64,000 nt of DNA, taken from Serratia proteamaculans. Lineage in GTDB: Bacteria; Pseudomonadota; Gammaproteobacteria; Enterobacterales; Enterobacteriaceae. This document shows, in pieces, positions 1-7,902 of the stretch (position 1 is the first letter of the stretch; every line of letters begins with the position of its first letter). Where the stretch lies: the NCBI RefSeq assembly GCF_013337185.1, contig NZ_SWDE01000005.1, positions 62,001 to 126,000 of the forward strand, in the 5' to 3' direction. The notes beneath the pieces were generated by a model, which saw only the letters and a program-made list of their open reading frames with translations, was not told the origin of the DNA and ran no database searches. Both the position numbers and the translations under genes were made by a program.

Positions 1-51
1 CAGCCCCAGCGCATCAAGCGTCTGGTCGGCCTGGGCAAATAAGTCAGTCAT
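1..51 (-). CDS. tusA: TusA sulfur-carrier protein, N-terminal fragment cut by the window edge
   Basis: Only the first 17 codons lie in the window, read on the minus strand from ATG at 51-49: MTDLFAQADQTLDALGL. This matches the N-terminus of TusA (E. coli begins MTDLFSSPDHTLDALGL), the small sulfur relay protein that takes persulfide from IscS and passes it on for 2-thiouridine formation in tRNA. The Cys-Pro motif that carries sulfur should lie just beyond the edge. The divergent arrangement with yhhQ is the same as in E. coli. The identification rests on few residues but is supported by synteny. Confidence 0.85.
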   Translation of the reverse strand, partial: MTDLFAQADQTLDALGL

Positions 52-230
52 GCAATTTTTCTCGGTCGAAAACGATCGGCGAACGCTCGCCATATCTTAT
101 TAGCGCATAGTTTACGCCGGTAGTTTTTCTGTGCAAGATGCGTTAACGTTTGCGTTAAATTTAACCATTGCATTGGTTGCGCAAACGCGTATCATGCGGC
201 CGCGACGCTTATTTCGCGGCGTAGACAAGA

Positions 231-270
231 CATTCTGGGTTCCCTCACCCCATTATTAAAAAGGCTACAA
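231..270 (+). promoter_or_regulatory. Probable preQ1-I riboswitch overlapping the yhhQ ribosome binding site
   Basis: The sequence can form the small H-type pseudoknot of preQ1-I aptamers. P1 is UGGG (236-239) with CCCA (249-252). L1 is UUC (240-242). P2 is CCU (243-245) with AGG (262-264). The A-rich third loop is 253-261. An unpaired C (248) lies directly 5' of the P1 3' arm, where the ligand-reading cytosine sits in known examples. The AGG of P2 is also the Shine-Dalgarno sequence of yhhQ (ATG 272), so ligand binding would mask it. YhhQ-family (COG1738) genes are known preQ1 riboswitch targets. The fold was drawn by eye. Confidence 0.7.
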
Positions 271-271
271 C

Positions 272-937
272 ATGTATTCGTTTACTGCTCGGCAGCGCCT
301 GACCGCGTTGGTCTGGCTATCGCTGTTCCATATTGTCATCATTACCTCCAGTAACTACCTGGTGCAGTTGCCGATGTCCATTTTCGGCTTTCATACCACC
401 TGGGGGGCTTTTACCTTTCCATTTATCTTCCTGGCGACCGATCTGACGGTGCGTATTTTCGGCGCTCCGCTGGCACGACGCATCATTCTTTCGGTGATGG
501 TACCGGCGTTGTTCATTTCGTACGTGATCTCCACCGTGACCTATCAGGGTGAATGGCAGGGCTTTGCCGCCTTGGGCAGCTTTAATCTGTTTGTCGCCCG
601 TATCGCCGTCGCCAGCTTTATGGCTTATGTGCTCGGTCAGATCCTCGACGTCCACGTTTTCAATCGCCTGCGTCAGCGCAGCGCCTGGTGGGTGGCTCCG
701 GCAGCCGCCATGTTCCTCGGCAACATCAGCGATACCCTGTCGTTCTTCTTTATTGCCTTCTACAAGAGCAGCGACGCCTTTATGGCTAACAACTGGGTTG
801 AAATCGCGCTAGTGGATTACAGCTTCAAAGTGCTGATCTGCCTGCTGTTCTTCCTGCCGATGTACGGCGTACTGCTGAATATGCTACTTAAGCGCATTGC
901 CGCACGCCAGGACGACGGCAGCCTGCAACCAGGCTAA
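272..937 (+). CDS. yhhQ: YhhQ, queuosine precursor transporter
   Basis: This is a 221-residue, very hydrophobic protein with about six membrane segments, of the COG1738/QPTR family. It imports the queuosine precursors preQ0 and preQ1 across the inner membrane; these are used to modify the wobble base of tRNAs with GUN anticodons. Sequence and position next to tusA match E. coli YhhQ. The ATG follows AAGG at a normal distance, and that AAGG is part of the proposed preQ1 riboswitch, which gives feedback control a direct physical basis. The gene is intact and of normal length. Confidence 0.95.
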   Translation: MYSFTARQRLTALVWLSLFHIVIITSSNYLVQLPMSIFGFHTTWGAFTFPFIFLATDLTVRIFGAPLARRIILSVMVPALFISYVISTVTYQGEWQGFAALGSFNLFVARIAVASFMAYVLGQILDVHVFNRLRQRSAWWVAPAAAMFLGNISDTLSFFFIAFYKSSDAFMANNWVEIALVDYSFKVLICLLFFLPMYGVLLNMLLKRIAARQDDGSLQPG

Positions 938-979
938 CCCGTGTTATTATTGCCGGCCTGCACCCACCCGGAGGCCGCC

Positions 980-1192
980 ATGACCATCACCATCCGCCAC
1001 GCCACCCTCGAAGAAATTCACCGCCTTTATCAACAAATCCCCGAATTCGACAACCTGCATAGCCGCTGATGATGCTCATCGGCCAGCACTATCAGATTGT
1101 TCAACTGGAAAAGAAAGGCGAAGTGGCTGATTATCGGCTATTACTTGAAAAAACCTTGTGACAACATCTGCTTGCATTTCAACCTGGAATAG
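980..1192 (+). pseudogene. Remnant of a GNAT-family N-acetyltransferase gene
   Basis: A good Shine-Dalgarno (GGAGG) precedes ATG 980, which opens a frame of only 29 codons starting MTITIRHATLEEI, a typical GNAT N-terminus, and ending at TGA 1067-1069. Similarity seems to resume in overlapping frames: 1069-1161 (GQHYQIVQLEKKGEVA) and, after another shift, 1133-1192 (IGYYLKKPCDNICLHF), resembling the GNAT core strands. At least one stop and one frameshift separate the pieces, and the C-terminal half is missing. I infer a decayed acetyltransferase gene lying between yhhQ and dcrB, which are adjacent in E. coli. The fragments are short, so the family call is tentative. Confidence 0.45.
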
Positions 1193-1240
1193 GTTGCGAT
1201 ACGTGAGAGAACCCCTACCTGAAAGGAAGAAGGAAGCCCA

Positions 1241-1804
1241 ATGCGTAAAGTAGCAAAATTGATGGGTATCAGCCTGTTAGTGCTCGGCCTGGCAGCCTGT
1301 GACGGCGACACCAAAGACACCAAGGCATCGGCAGGAGATGCCGCAGCCAGCGCCCCAGCCGGGCAACAGGTAAGCTTGCTGGACGGCAAGCTGGCGTTCA
1401 CCCTGCCGGCGGGCATGGCGGACCAAAGCGGCAAGCTGGGTAATCAGGCGAACAACATGCATGTTTACGCCGACAGTACCGGCCAGCGCGCGCTGATCGT
1501 GATCCTCGGCGACAAGACTGCCGACAGCCTGGAAACCCTGAGCAAGCGTCTGGAAGATACCCAGCGCTCGCGCGACGCCAACCTGCAGGTGATCACCAAC
1601 AAAGCCATCGAGGTTAACGGTGTGCCGCTGCGTCAGTTGGACAGCATCATCACCAGCGGCGGCGAGAAAGCCTACTCCTCTATCCTGATCGGCACGCTGG
1701 ACAACAACATGCTGACCATTCAGGTGACGCTGCCGGCGGATAACCAGCAGCAGGCGCAGAGCGAAGCCGAAGGCATCATCAAAACGCTGAAACTGAACAA
1801 GTAA
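1241..1804 (+). CDS. dcrB: DcrB lipoprotein
   Basis: This 187-residue protein starts with a lipoprotein signal peptide whose lipobox LAAC places the lipidated Cys at residue 20. It matches DcrB, an inner-membrane-anchored periplasmic lipoprotein that in E. coli is needed for DNA entry of phages C1 and C6 and contributes to envelope homeostasis and lipoprotein maturation. A low-complexity Ala/Ser/Asp linker follows the Cys, then a compact alpha/beta domain. GGAAGAAGGAAG upstream serves as ribosome binding site. A hairpin at 1815-1835 separates it from the convergent glpC. Confidence 0.93.
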   Translation: MRKVAKLMGISLLVLGLAACDGDTKDTKASAGDAAASAPAGQQVSLLDGKLAFTLPAGMADQSGKLGNQANNMHVYADSTGQRALIVILGDKTADSLETLSKRLEDTQRSRDANLQVITNKAIEVNGVPLRQLDSIITSGGEKAYSSILIGTLDNNMLTIQVTLPADNQQQAQSEAEGIIKTLKLNK

Positions 1805-1814
1805 TCTTTGCCAA

Positions 1815-1835
1815 GGCGCAGTTTAATGCTGCGCC
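1815..1835. terminator. Hairpin between convergent dcrB and glpC
   Basis: A seven-base-pair GC-rich stem (GGCGCAG with CTGCGCC) and a short AT-rich loop fill the 32-bp gap between the two stop codons. There is no strong T-run on either side, so a bidirectional terminator is likely but not certain. Confidence 0.5.
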
Positions 1836-1836
1836 C

Positions 1837-3036
1837 TTAAGCCAATGCCTGCGCCAGCAGGGTGATCGGATGTTCACAGCGCTTGCTGGTCGACATCTCG
1901 ATTTGCCATTTGCAGGTTTCGCAGTCAGTCACCACCAAGTCGACCCCGCTATCCTCTATCTGGCGGAACAGCGACGCCCCAATGCCCTGCGAAGTCTCAT
2001 AGTTCTCCGATTTAAAACCATAGGTGCCGGCAATACCGCAGCACTGCGAATCCAGCACCACCAGTTCCAGGCCCGGTATCTGCCGTAACAGCTCCAGCGT
2101 ATAGGCGGTCCAGCCCATTTTTTCCATATGGCATGGCGTATGATAAGCCACCCGCAACGGCGTGTGCTTCAGCGGCAGCTGGCGCCCTTGATTGATCAGG
2201 CGATACAGGTAGCGCGTCGCCAGCTCCACCCGTTCACGCACCGCCGAGGTGTCCACGTCCAGCAGGTGCGGGTATTCATCACGCAGGGTAAAAGTACAGC
2301 TCGAAGAGGTCGCTACCACCGGGATCCCCCGCTCCAGTACCGTCTCGTGCAGCGATTCGGCGTTAACTTTGGCCTGTTTTTTTGCCTGGGCAATAAAGCC
2401 GTTGGCGATCAGCGGTACGCCGCAGCATTTCTCCCGCTTGAGCAACTGCACGCCGATGTCCATCGCATTGAACACCTTGATCAGATCCTTGCCCAGTTGC
2501 GGATGGTTGTAATTGACGAAGCAGCCGTGGAAGAACGCCACCTGATCGGCATAACGCTGTTGGGCCTGCACCTGCTGACGGTACCAGCGGCGGAAGGTAC
2601 CAAACGAGTACTTTGGCAATTCACGCCGATGGTCAATTTTCAGCGCCTTGTCGAGCAGCGCACGCACCGGTTTTAGCCCGGTAGCGGCATTAACAATCGG
2701 CGCAAACGGCGTCGACAGCGAGCCCATGAGATCGGTATGGCTGAGGATAGCGTCACGCAGCGTGGGTTTGCTCTGGGCAAAGTCGGCACGGGCACGCTGA
2801 ATGATGTCGCCGATTTTGACGTCGGACGGGCAGGCCACCTCACAGCGTTTGCAGTTGGTGCAATACTTCAGCGCCTCATCATACAGCGCCGGATCCTTGA
2901 GCCGCAGGCGCTCGCCGTCTGGCCCCGCCTGTTTTGGTCCCGGATAGAGCGGATTTACCTTGGCCACCGGACAATAGGTGGTGCAGACGGTGCATTTGAT
3001 GCAGTTTTCAAAGCTATTATCTTTGTGCAGGCTCAT
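1837..3036 (-). CDS. glpC: GlpC, iron-sulfur membrane-anchor subunit of anaerobic glycerol-3-phosphate dehydrogenase
   Basis: GlpC (399 residues) tethers GlpAB to the inner membrane and passes electrons to the quinone pool. Two ferredoxin-type [4Fe-4S] motifs are visible: CIKCTVCTTYCP at residues 12-23 and CTNCKRCEVACP at about 61-72. Two CCG-type cysteine motifs (CCGVPL and CCGIAGTYG), typical of heterodisulfide-reductase-like domains, follow in the C-terminal half. The ATG overlaps the glpB stop by four bases (ATGA), pointing to translational coupling. It is the last gene of glpABC. Confidence 0.97.
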   Translation of the reverse strand: MSLHKDNSFENCIKCTVCTTYCPVAKVNPLYPGPKQAGPDGERLRLKDPALYDEALKYCTNCKRCEVACPSDVKIGDIIQRARADFAQSKPTLRDAILSHTDLMGSLSTPFAPIVNAATGLKPVRALLDKALKIDHRRELPKYSFGTFRRWYRQQVQAQQRYADQVAFFHGCFVNYNHPQLGKDLIKVFNAMDIGVQLLKREKCCGVPLIANGFIAQAKKQAKVNAESLHETVLERGIPVVATSSSCTFTLRDEYPHLLDVDTSAVRERVELATRYLYRLINQGRQLPLKHTPLRVAYHTPCHMEKMGWTAYTLELLRQIPGLELVVLDSQCCGIAGTYGFKSENYETSQGIGASLFRQIEDSGVDLVVTDCETCKWQIEMSTSKRCEHPITLLAQALA

Positions 3037-4304
3037 GGACGCTCCTCCTGTGCCGCAATCTGTTGCGCGACGTACAGCGCCCCAATCAGCGAAACACCCG
3101 CACCGCAGCCCTGCTGCAGGGGATCATAGCCACCGGTCACGGCGCCGATGGCATACAGGTTACTCAATGGTTCCCCCTGCCTTAAGGCACGCAGCCGGTT
3201 ATCGGTACGTACGCCAAATTGCAAATAGGGCTGCGGAGCAAACAGATTGCGATCGCTCCAGTCTGCGCGATCCGCACGGCTGTCGACATCCAGCCCAAAC
3301 ACCGGTTCACGTATACCGTCAAAATCCGCCACCAGCCCGTTGCTGAAGAAGCTGCCGCTGGCCAGCACCACCTGCTGCGCCAGCAACGGAATATCGGTGT
3401 GGTTGCGGGTATAGAGGCCAGTGACCCGCCCGGCTTCGATATCTGCCCGCAGCACGCTATCACCTGGCATAAAAACGCCGCCCAGTTGCTGCAGACGCGA
3501 ACGCAGCGCCTGATACAGGCGCATACCCAGAACCGAAGGCGGCAACGTCGGTAACAGCAGAATCGGTTTACCCAGCGCCGCCTGCAACGCGGCCAGTGAG
3601 GTATCATCTTCCAGCCCCAGACAGGCGGGCAGGAAGATCGCCTCGGCATCACCGGCCAGTCGACGCATTTCTTCCGCCATCGGTGTCAGGTTTTCCGGCA
3701 GGTCCAGCACTCTGGCAATATTCACCGCCCGGAACTCGCTGGGGTTGTTGCGCAGCCGATCCAGCGCTGGCAAGTGCATATAAGCGACTTCAGCCTTGAT
3801 GCCCAGCGTCTGTATCAGGGAACTGGCAGCCAACTGCGGCTGAAAATCCAAAAATCCTTCAATACCGATCACCGCGATATTTTTCCACGGCAGTTCGCCG
3901 TCCAACGGCGTGACCGGAATAGCCTGCGGACTAAGCCAGGTGGCCCGGCGCGTCCCCAGCGGAGTCACCCGCAGATGATTACGTGCACTGCTGCCCTGCA
4001 GGCTCAAACCACAGCGTTGCAGTAGCTGGGCCGCATCATCCGACAGTGCGGCCACCCTTTCCGCCCCCATCAGCGTGTAAGGATGCCGTGGCGCTTGTAG
4101 CGCAAGCTCAGGCATTGCTGCCAAGGGTGACGTTATCGGAGTGCCGTCAGGTAACTGCGCCAGTAGATCAAGCGAGCCGGATGAAAAATAGAGCGCGCTT
4201 TGGCCTGAACTGACCACTGCGCAGCGCTTACCCTGTTCCGCCAGCCTGATAGCGCAGGTCATGCCTGCCAGTCCGCCGCCAATCACCACTACGTCAAATC
4301 GCAT
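3033..4304 (-). CDS. glpB: GlpB, subunit B of anaerobic glycerol-3-phosphate dehydrogenase
   Basis: This 423-residue flavoprotein-like subunit starts MRFDVVVIGGGLAGMTCAI, with the dinucleotide-binding GxGxxG region at the N-terminus. It forms the soluble GlpAB heterodimer that oxidises sn-glycerol-3-phosphate to dihydroxyacetone phosphate during anaerobic growth. The open frame runs further upstream, but E. coli GlpB starts at the equivalent of ATG 4304; this also gives the expected short overlap (11 bases) with the end of glpA. Another ATG lies one codon upstream, at 4307. Confidence 0.95.
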   Translation of the reverse strand: MRFDVVVIGGGLAGMTCAIRLAEQGKRCAVVSSGQSALYFSSGSLDLLAQLPDGTPITSPLAAMPELALQAPRHPYTLMGAERVAALSDDAAQLLQRCGLSLQGSSARNHLRVTPLGTRRATWLSPQAIPVTPLDGELPWKNIAVIGIEGFLDFQPQLAASSLIQTLGIKAEVAYMHLPALDRLRNNPSEFRAVNIARVLDLPENLTPMAEEMRRLAGDAEAIFLPACLGLEDDTSLAALQAALGKPILLLPTLPPSVLGMRLYQALRSRLQQLGGVFMPGDSVLRADIEAGRVTGLYTRNHTDIPLLAQQVVLASGSFFSNGLVADFDGIREPVFGLDVDSRADRADWSDRNLFAPQPYLQFGVRTDNRLRALRQGEPLSNLYAIGAVTGGYDPLQQGCGAGVSLIGALYVAQQIAAQEERP

Positions 4305-5937
4305 CATCGGCCTCCTGATCCCCCCGGGCATCAAGCCCGCACAATCCCTGGTAAACCCAGCTGGTAAACTCACTTTCACGTAGCGCATCGCCCCAGGCGA
4401 TCGGCCGTACTCCTTTCCAACGCTCGTTAAGGAAATGCGATAGCTGATCGATCGACTGCTGCGGGGTGGTGACGTTAAAACGCGTCAACAGCCCGGCGGC
4501 ACGGCAGGCGCAGAGTTCCCCCTGACAGGTGCCCATGCCGACGCGGGTGCGGCGGCGGAGATCGACCAGATTGTTGACGGTGAGGGAGTTCACCGCATAA
4601 CGCACTTCGCCGGCGGTGACCGCTTCACATTCGCACACCAGGCTGTTATCCAGCCGATCGCCGGCCGGTACCTGACTGGCTCTGTCGCCATGGCGATAGA
4701 CCGCCGAACCACGAATGCTGGCAGGCAGAGAAACCACGCTGCGCACCGTTTCTTCCGCCGACTGACGGGAGCCGGGCAAGGCTTCCTGCGCGGTGGTACA
4801 AGGGGTGTCTAACCTGAGCTTTTCACACACTTTATCGGTCGCCCACTGCGCCATCAGCCGGTAGGTCATCAACTTGCCGCCGGTAATGGTAATAAAGCCT
4901 TCCAGGCCGTCGCGGCTGGCATGATCGAGCAGCACGATGCCACGGCTGACGTTGCGGCCGCTGGGGTCGTCGTCACTGGCTACCAGTGGTCGCACACCGG
5001 CATAGGCGCGCAGAATACGCGTCTGCGCCAGCTCCGGCGCCAGCAGCGCCCCCTCGCGGATCAGGATGTCCACTTCCTGCGGTGTCACCAGCATGTTGTC
5101 GATCTGGTCATAGTCAATATGGGTGGAGGTGGTGCCAATCACCGAGATGGTGTCGCCCGGCACCAAAATGTCGGCGTCCGCCGGTTTGCGGCAGCGGTTG
5201 ATCACCATGTTGTTGATGCGATGGCCGAGGATCAGCAGCGCGCCCTTGGCCGGGAACATGCGAATCCGCAGATCGGCATATTCCGCAATCTGCTGGCCCC
5301 AGATACCGGCCGCGTTGACGACCACTTCGGCATGAATATCGTAGTGCTGTGAAGATTGATGGTCGAAAACGCGCACTCCGGTTATGCGATCGCCTGCGCG
5401 AAGTAAACCGACCACCTGATGATAGGTGAGGATCTGCGCACCGTGCTCGCGGGCATCGAGCATATTGGCGGCGGTCAAACGGAAAGGGTCGACAGTACCG
5501 TCCGGTACCCGCACCGCGCCAATCAGCGTCGGGTTGGCCGCCGGCTCCAGGCGCAACGCCAACTGCGTGTCAATCGCTTCAGCGTTGATCCCGGCACTGT
5601 GGCAGGAGGCAATGAACTGTTGCTGGTAGGCCAGCGAATCCTGCGGCAGCGTGATAAACAGCCCATCGGTTCGCTCGATGCAGTGGTGCGCAATGCGCTT
5701 GAGGATTTGGTTCTCTTCTATGCATTCACGCGCCGACTCACCGTCGGTCACTGCATAGCGTGCTCCGCTGTGCAGCAGACCGTGGTTGCGGCCAGTGGCA
5801 CCGGTAGCGATATCGTGACGCTCCAGCAGTATGCAACGCAGGCCTCGGCGCGCGCAGTCACGAGCAATACCCGCGCCGGTCGCACCACCGCCAATGATGA
5901 TCACATCCGTTTCGTTATCCGATGAATGGCTGCTCAT
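4294..5937 (-). CDS. glpA: GlpA, catalytic subunit of anaerobic glycerol-3-phosphate dehydrogenase
   Basis: This 547-residue FAD-dependent oxidoreductase of the DAO family carries IIIGGGATGAGIARDCARRG near the N-terminus for FAD binding. A C-terminal cysteine cluster of the BFD [2Fe-2S] type (CECEAVTAGEV, then GTCQGELC) follows. It oxidises glycerol-3-phosphate with fumarate or nitrate as final acceptor. It is the first gene of glpABC and is divergent from glpT across a 365-bp control region with CRP and GlpR-like sites. Length and order match E. coli. Confidence 0.97.
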   Translation of the reverse strand: MSSHSSDNETDVIIIGGGATGAGIARDCARRGLRCILLERHDIATGATGRNHGLLHSGARYAVTDGESARECIEENQILKRIAHHCIERTDGLFITLPQDSLAYQQQFIASCHSAGINAEAIDTQLALRLEPAANPTLIGAVRVPDGTVDPFRLTAANMLDAREHGAQILTYHQVVGLLRAGDRITGVRVFDHQSSQHYDIHAEVVVNAAGIWGQQIAEYADLRIRMFPAKGALLILGHRINNMVINRCRKPADADILVPGDTISVIGTTSTHIDYDQIDNMLVTPQEVDILIREGALLAPELAQTRILRAYAGVRPLVASDDDPSGRNVSRGIVLLDHASRDGLEGFITITGGKLMTYRLMAQWATDKVCEKLRLDTPCTTAQEALPGSRQSAEETVRSVVSLPASIRGSAVYRHGDRASQVPAGDRLDNSLVCECEAVTAGEVRYAVNSLTVNNLVDLRRRTRVGMGTCQGELCACRAAGLLTRFNVTTPQQSIDQLSHFLNERWKGVRPIAWGDALRESEFTSWVYQGLCGLDARGDQEADDAI

Positions 5938-6054
5938 AAGACTCTCTCAGGATCTGTAGTTATTCACCTATTGAGCCACAGTCATTGGGGGCTTTGTTTG
6001 ATAAGGAACAATAACGAACTCGAAACGAAAATCAAATGTCCACAAAAAACCATG

Positions 6055-6074
6055 AATGTGATCATAATCACGAT
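6055..6074. promoter_or_regulatory. CRP site in the glpA-glpT divergent control region
   Basis: TGTGA (6057-6061), six bases, TCACG (6068-6072) is a near-consensus CRP operator. It lies 118 bp from the glpA start and about 230 bp from the glpT start, so it could serve both transcripts. CRP control of both operons is established in E. coli. Confidence 0.75.
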
Positions 6075-6190
6075 TTTTAGGCGTTTTTCTATTTCATAAC
6101 GTTAACGAATCGCTCAAAATCCGCCGGTGTTTCATAAAAGTGTAACAATTGCGCCATTCATCACAGCGACACCAGGCTGATTTGACTAGG

Positions 6191-6266
6191 ATGACGCTCG
6201 TTATGGAACAAAAAAACACCACATTCGATATCCGCTCAATCTTCAAATGATCGTTCTTGGTCATAT
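6191..6266. promoter_or_regulatory. Cluster of GlpR-like operators before glpT
   Basis: Several imperfect copies of the GlpR operator (half-sites like TTCG and CGAACA around a central TA-rich core) are visible: GCTCGTTATGGAACA at 6195-6209, ATTCGATATCCGCTCA at 6223-6238, and an ATGA...TCAT inverted repeat at 6247-6264. A further candidate half (ATAACGAAC) lies near the glpA side at 6011-6019. GlpR repression of glpTQ and glpABC is known in E. coli. The individual sites are degenerate and were judged by eye. Confidence 0.5.
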
Positions 6267-6302
6267 TGATGTGATAACTAGATAAAGCCATCGGAGGCGC
6301 TC

Positions 6303-7658
6303 ATGTTGAGTATTTTTAAGCCGGCAGCACACATTTCCCGTGTGCCGGTCGACAAAGTCGACCCGCTGTACCGTAAATTGCGCTGGCAGATTTTTATGGG
6401 GATTTTCTTCGGTTATGCCGCCTACTACCTGGTGCGCAAGAACTTCACCCTGGCCATGCCTTACCTGATCGACCAGGGCTTCAGCCGCGGTGACCTCGGT
6501 TTCGCGCTGTCCGGTATTTCCATCGCCTACGGTTTTTCCAAATTCATCATGGGGTCGGTTTCTGACCGCTCCAACCCTCGCGTGTTCCTGCCCGCCGGCC
6601 TGATCCTGGCTGCCGCGGTGATGCTGTTCATGGGCTTCGTGCCATGGGCGACTTCGAGCATCGCGGTCATGTTCGTGCTGCTGTTCCTGTGCGGTTGGTT
6701 CCAGGGGATGGGCTGGCCGCCATGTGGCCGTACCATGGTGCACTGGTGGTCGCAGAAAGAGCGCGGCGGTATTGTTTCTGTCTGGAACTGCGCCCATAAC
6801 GTGGGTGGCGGTCTGCCGCCGCTGCTGTTCCTGCTGGGCATGGCCTGGTTCAACGACTGGCACGCAGCGCTGTATATGCCGGCCTTCGGCGCCATTCTGG
6901 TGGCCCTGATCGCCTTCGCTCTGATGCGTGATACCCCGCAATCCTGTGGTCTGCCGCCGATCGAAGAATATAAAAACGATTTCCCTGACGACTACAGCGA
7001 GAAAGCGGAAGAAGAGCTGACCGCCAAGCAAATCTTCATGCAGTACATCCTGCCGAACAAGCTGCTGTGGTACATCGCCATCGCCAACGTGTTCGTTTAC
7101 CTGCTGCGTTACGGCATTCTGGACTGGTCACCGACCTATCTGAAAGAAGTGAAGCACTTCTCGCTGGACAAGTCTTCCTGGGCCTACTTCCTGTACGAAT
7201 ATGCCGGTATTCCAGGCACCCTGCTGTGCGGCTGGATGTCGGACAAGGTGTTCAAGGGCAACCGTGGCGCCACCGGCGTGTTCTTTATGACCCTGGTGAC
7301 CATCGCTACCGTGGTTTACTGGCTTAACCCGGTCGGTAACCCTGGCATCGATATGGCCTGTATGATCACCATCGGCTTCCTGATTTACGGCCCGGTAATG
7401 TTGATTGGTCTGCACGCACTGGAACTGGCGCCGAAGAAAGCGGCCGGTACCGCGGCGGGCTTCACCGGTCTGTTCGGTTATCTGGGTGGCTCTGTCGCAG
7501 CCAGCGCCATCGTCGGCTACACCGTTGACTACTTCGGTTGGGACGGCGGCTTTATGGTGATGATTGGCGGCAGCGTCGGTGCAGTATTGCTGCTGCTGTT
7601 GACCATGCTGAGCGAGAAAAAACACCACGCGGAAATCGCTGCCAACAAACGCGGTTAA
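6303..7658 (+). CDS. glpT: GlpT, glycerol-3-phosphate:phosphate antiporter
   Basis: This 451-residue major facilitator protein of the organophosphate:phosphate antiporter family has about twelve membrane segments. It imports sn-glycerol-3-phosphate in exchange for phosphate and is also the usual entry route for fosfomycin. The N-terminal half has the [15 protein letters not shown] and [15 protein letters not shown] stretches typical of the family. GGAGG upstream of ATG 6303 gives a strong ribosome binding site. It is transcribed towards glpQ, which supplies its substrate in the periplasm. Confidence 0.97.
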   Translation: MLSIFKPAAHISRVPVDKVDPLYRKLRWQIFMGIFFGYAAYYLVRKNFTLAMPYLIDQGFSRGDLGFALSGISIAYGFSKFIMGSVSDRSNPRVFLPAGLILAAAVMLFMGFVPWATSSIAVMFVLLFLCGWFQGMGWPPCGRTMVHWWSQKERGGIVSVWNCAHNVGGGLPPLLFLLGMAWFNDWHAALYMPAFGAILVALIAFALMRDTPQSCGLPPIEEYKNDFPDDYSEKAEEELTAKQIFMQYILPNKLLWYIAIANVFVYLLRYGILDWSPTYLKEVKHFSLDKSSWAYFLYEYAGIPGTLLCGWMSDKVFKGNRGATGVFFMTLVTIATVVYWLNPVGNPGIDMACMITIGFLIYGPVMLIGLHALELAPKKAAGTAAGFTGLFGYLGGSVAASAIVGYTVDYFGWDGGFMVMIGGSVGAVLLLLLTMLSEKKHHAEIAANKRG

Positions 7659-7684
7659 GCGTCATACAACTTTCGCATTATTTA

Positions 7685-7703
7685 AAGGCCGCATCGCGGC
7701 CTT
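7685..7703 (+). terminator. Hairpin after glpT
   Basis: AAGGCCGC (7685-7692) pairs perfectly with GCGGCCTT (7696-7703) around a three-base loop, 27 bases after the glpT stop. No T-run follows, so it may stabilise the glpT mRNA end or act as a partial terminator rather than a full one. Confidence 0.55.
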
Positions 7704-7844
7704 CAGACGGATGACAAACCTCATTCCTGCCCAGAGCAAGTAGAGGTTGATAAATAAAAAATCAGGAAAATCAATTTATTGATTTTCGGCTGATCACCAC
7801 AAAGTAGGAAAAACCACGCTTTTTCCTGCTTTGTCAGCAACTTT

Positions 7845-7867
7845 AAAGGCCGCACTGCGGCCTTTTT
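7845..7867 (+). terminator. Rho-independent terminator 36 nt before the glpQ start codon
   Basis: AAAGGCCGC (7845-7853) pairs with GCGGCCTTT (7857-7865), and two more Ts follow. The stem is almost the same as the one just after glpT (7685-7703). Its position directly upstream of glpQ means that glpQ expression depends on readthrough, or on a start point between the hairpin and the gene. Confidence 0.65.
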
Positions 7868-7902
7868 ACTACCCCTGCCCCTACAAAATGGAGAACAACA
7901 AT

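Noticed and set aside
1-42. Plus-strand reading frame ending in TAA that looks like the 3' end of a gene
   Set aside because: The minus-strand reading gives the TusA N-terminus with its ATG at 51, which fits the conserved divergent tusA-yhhQ order.
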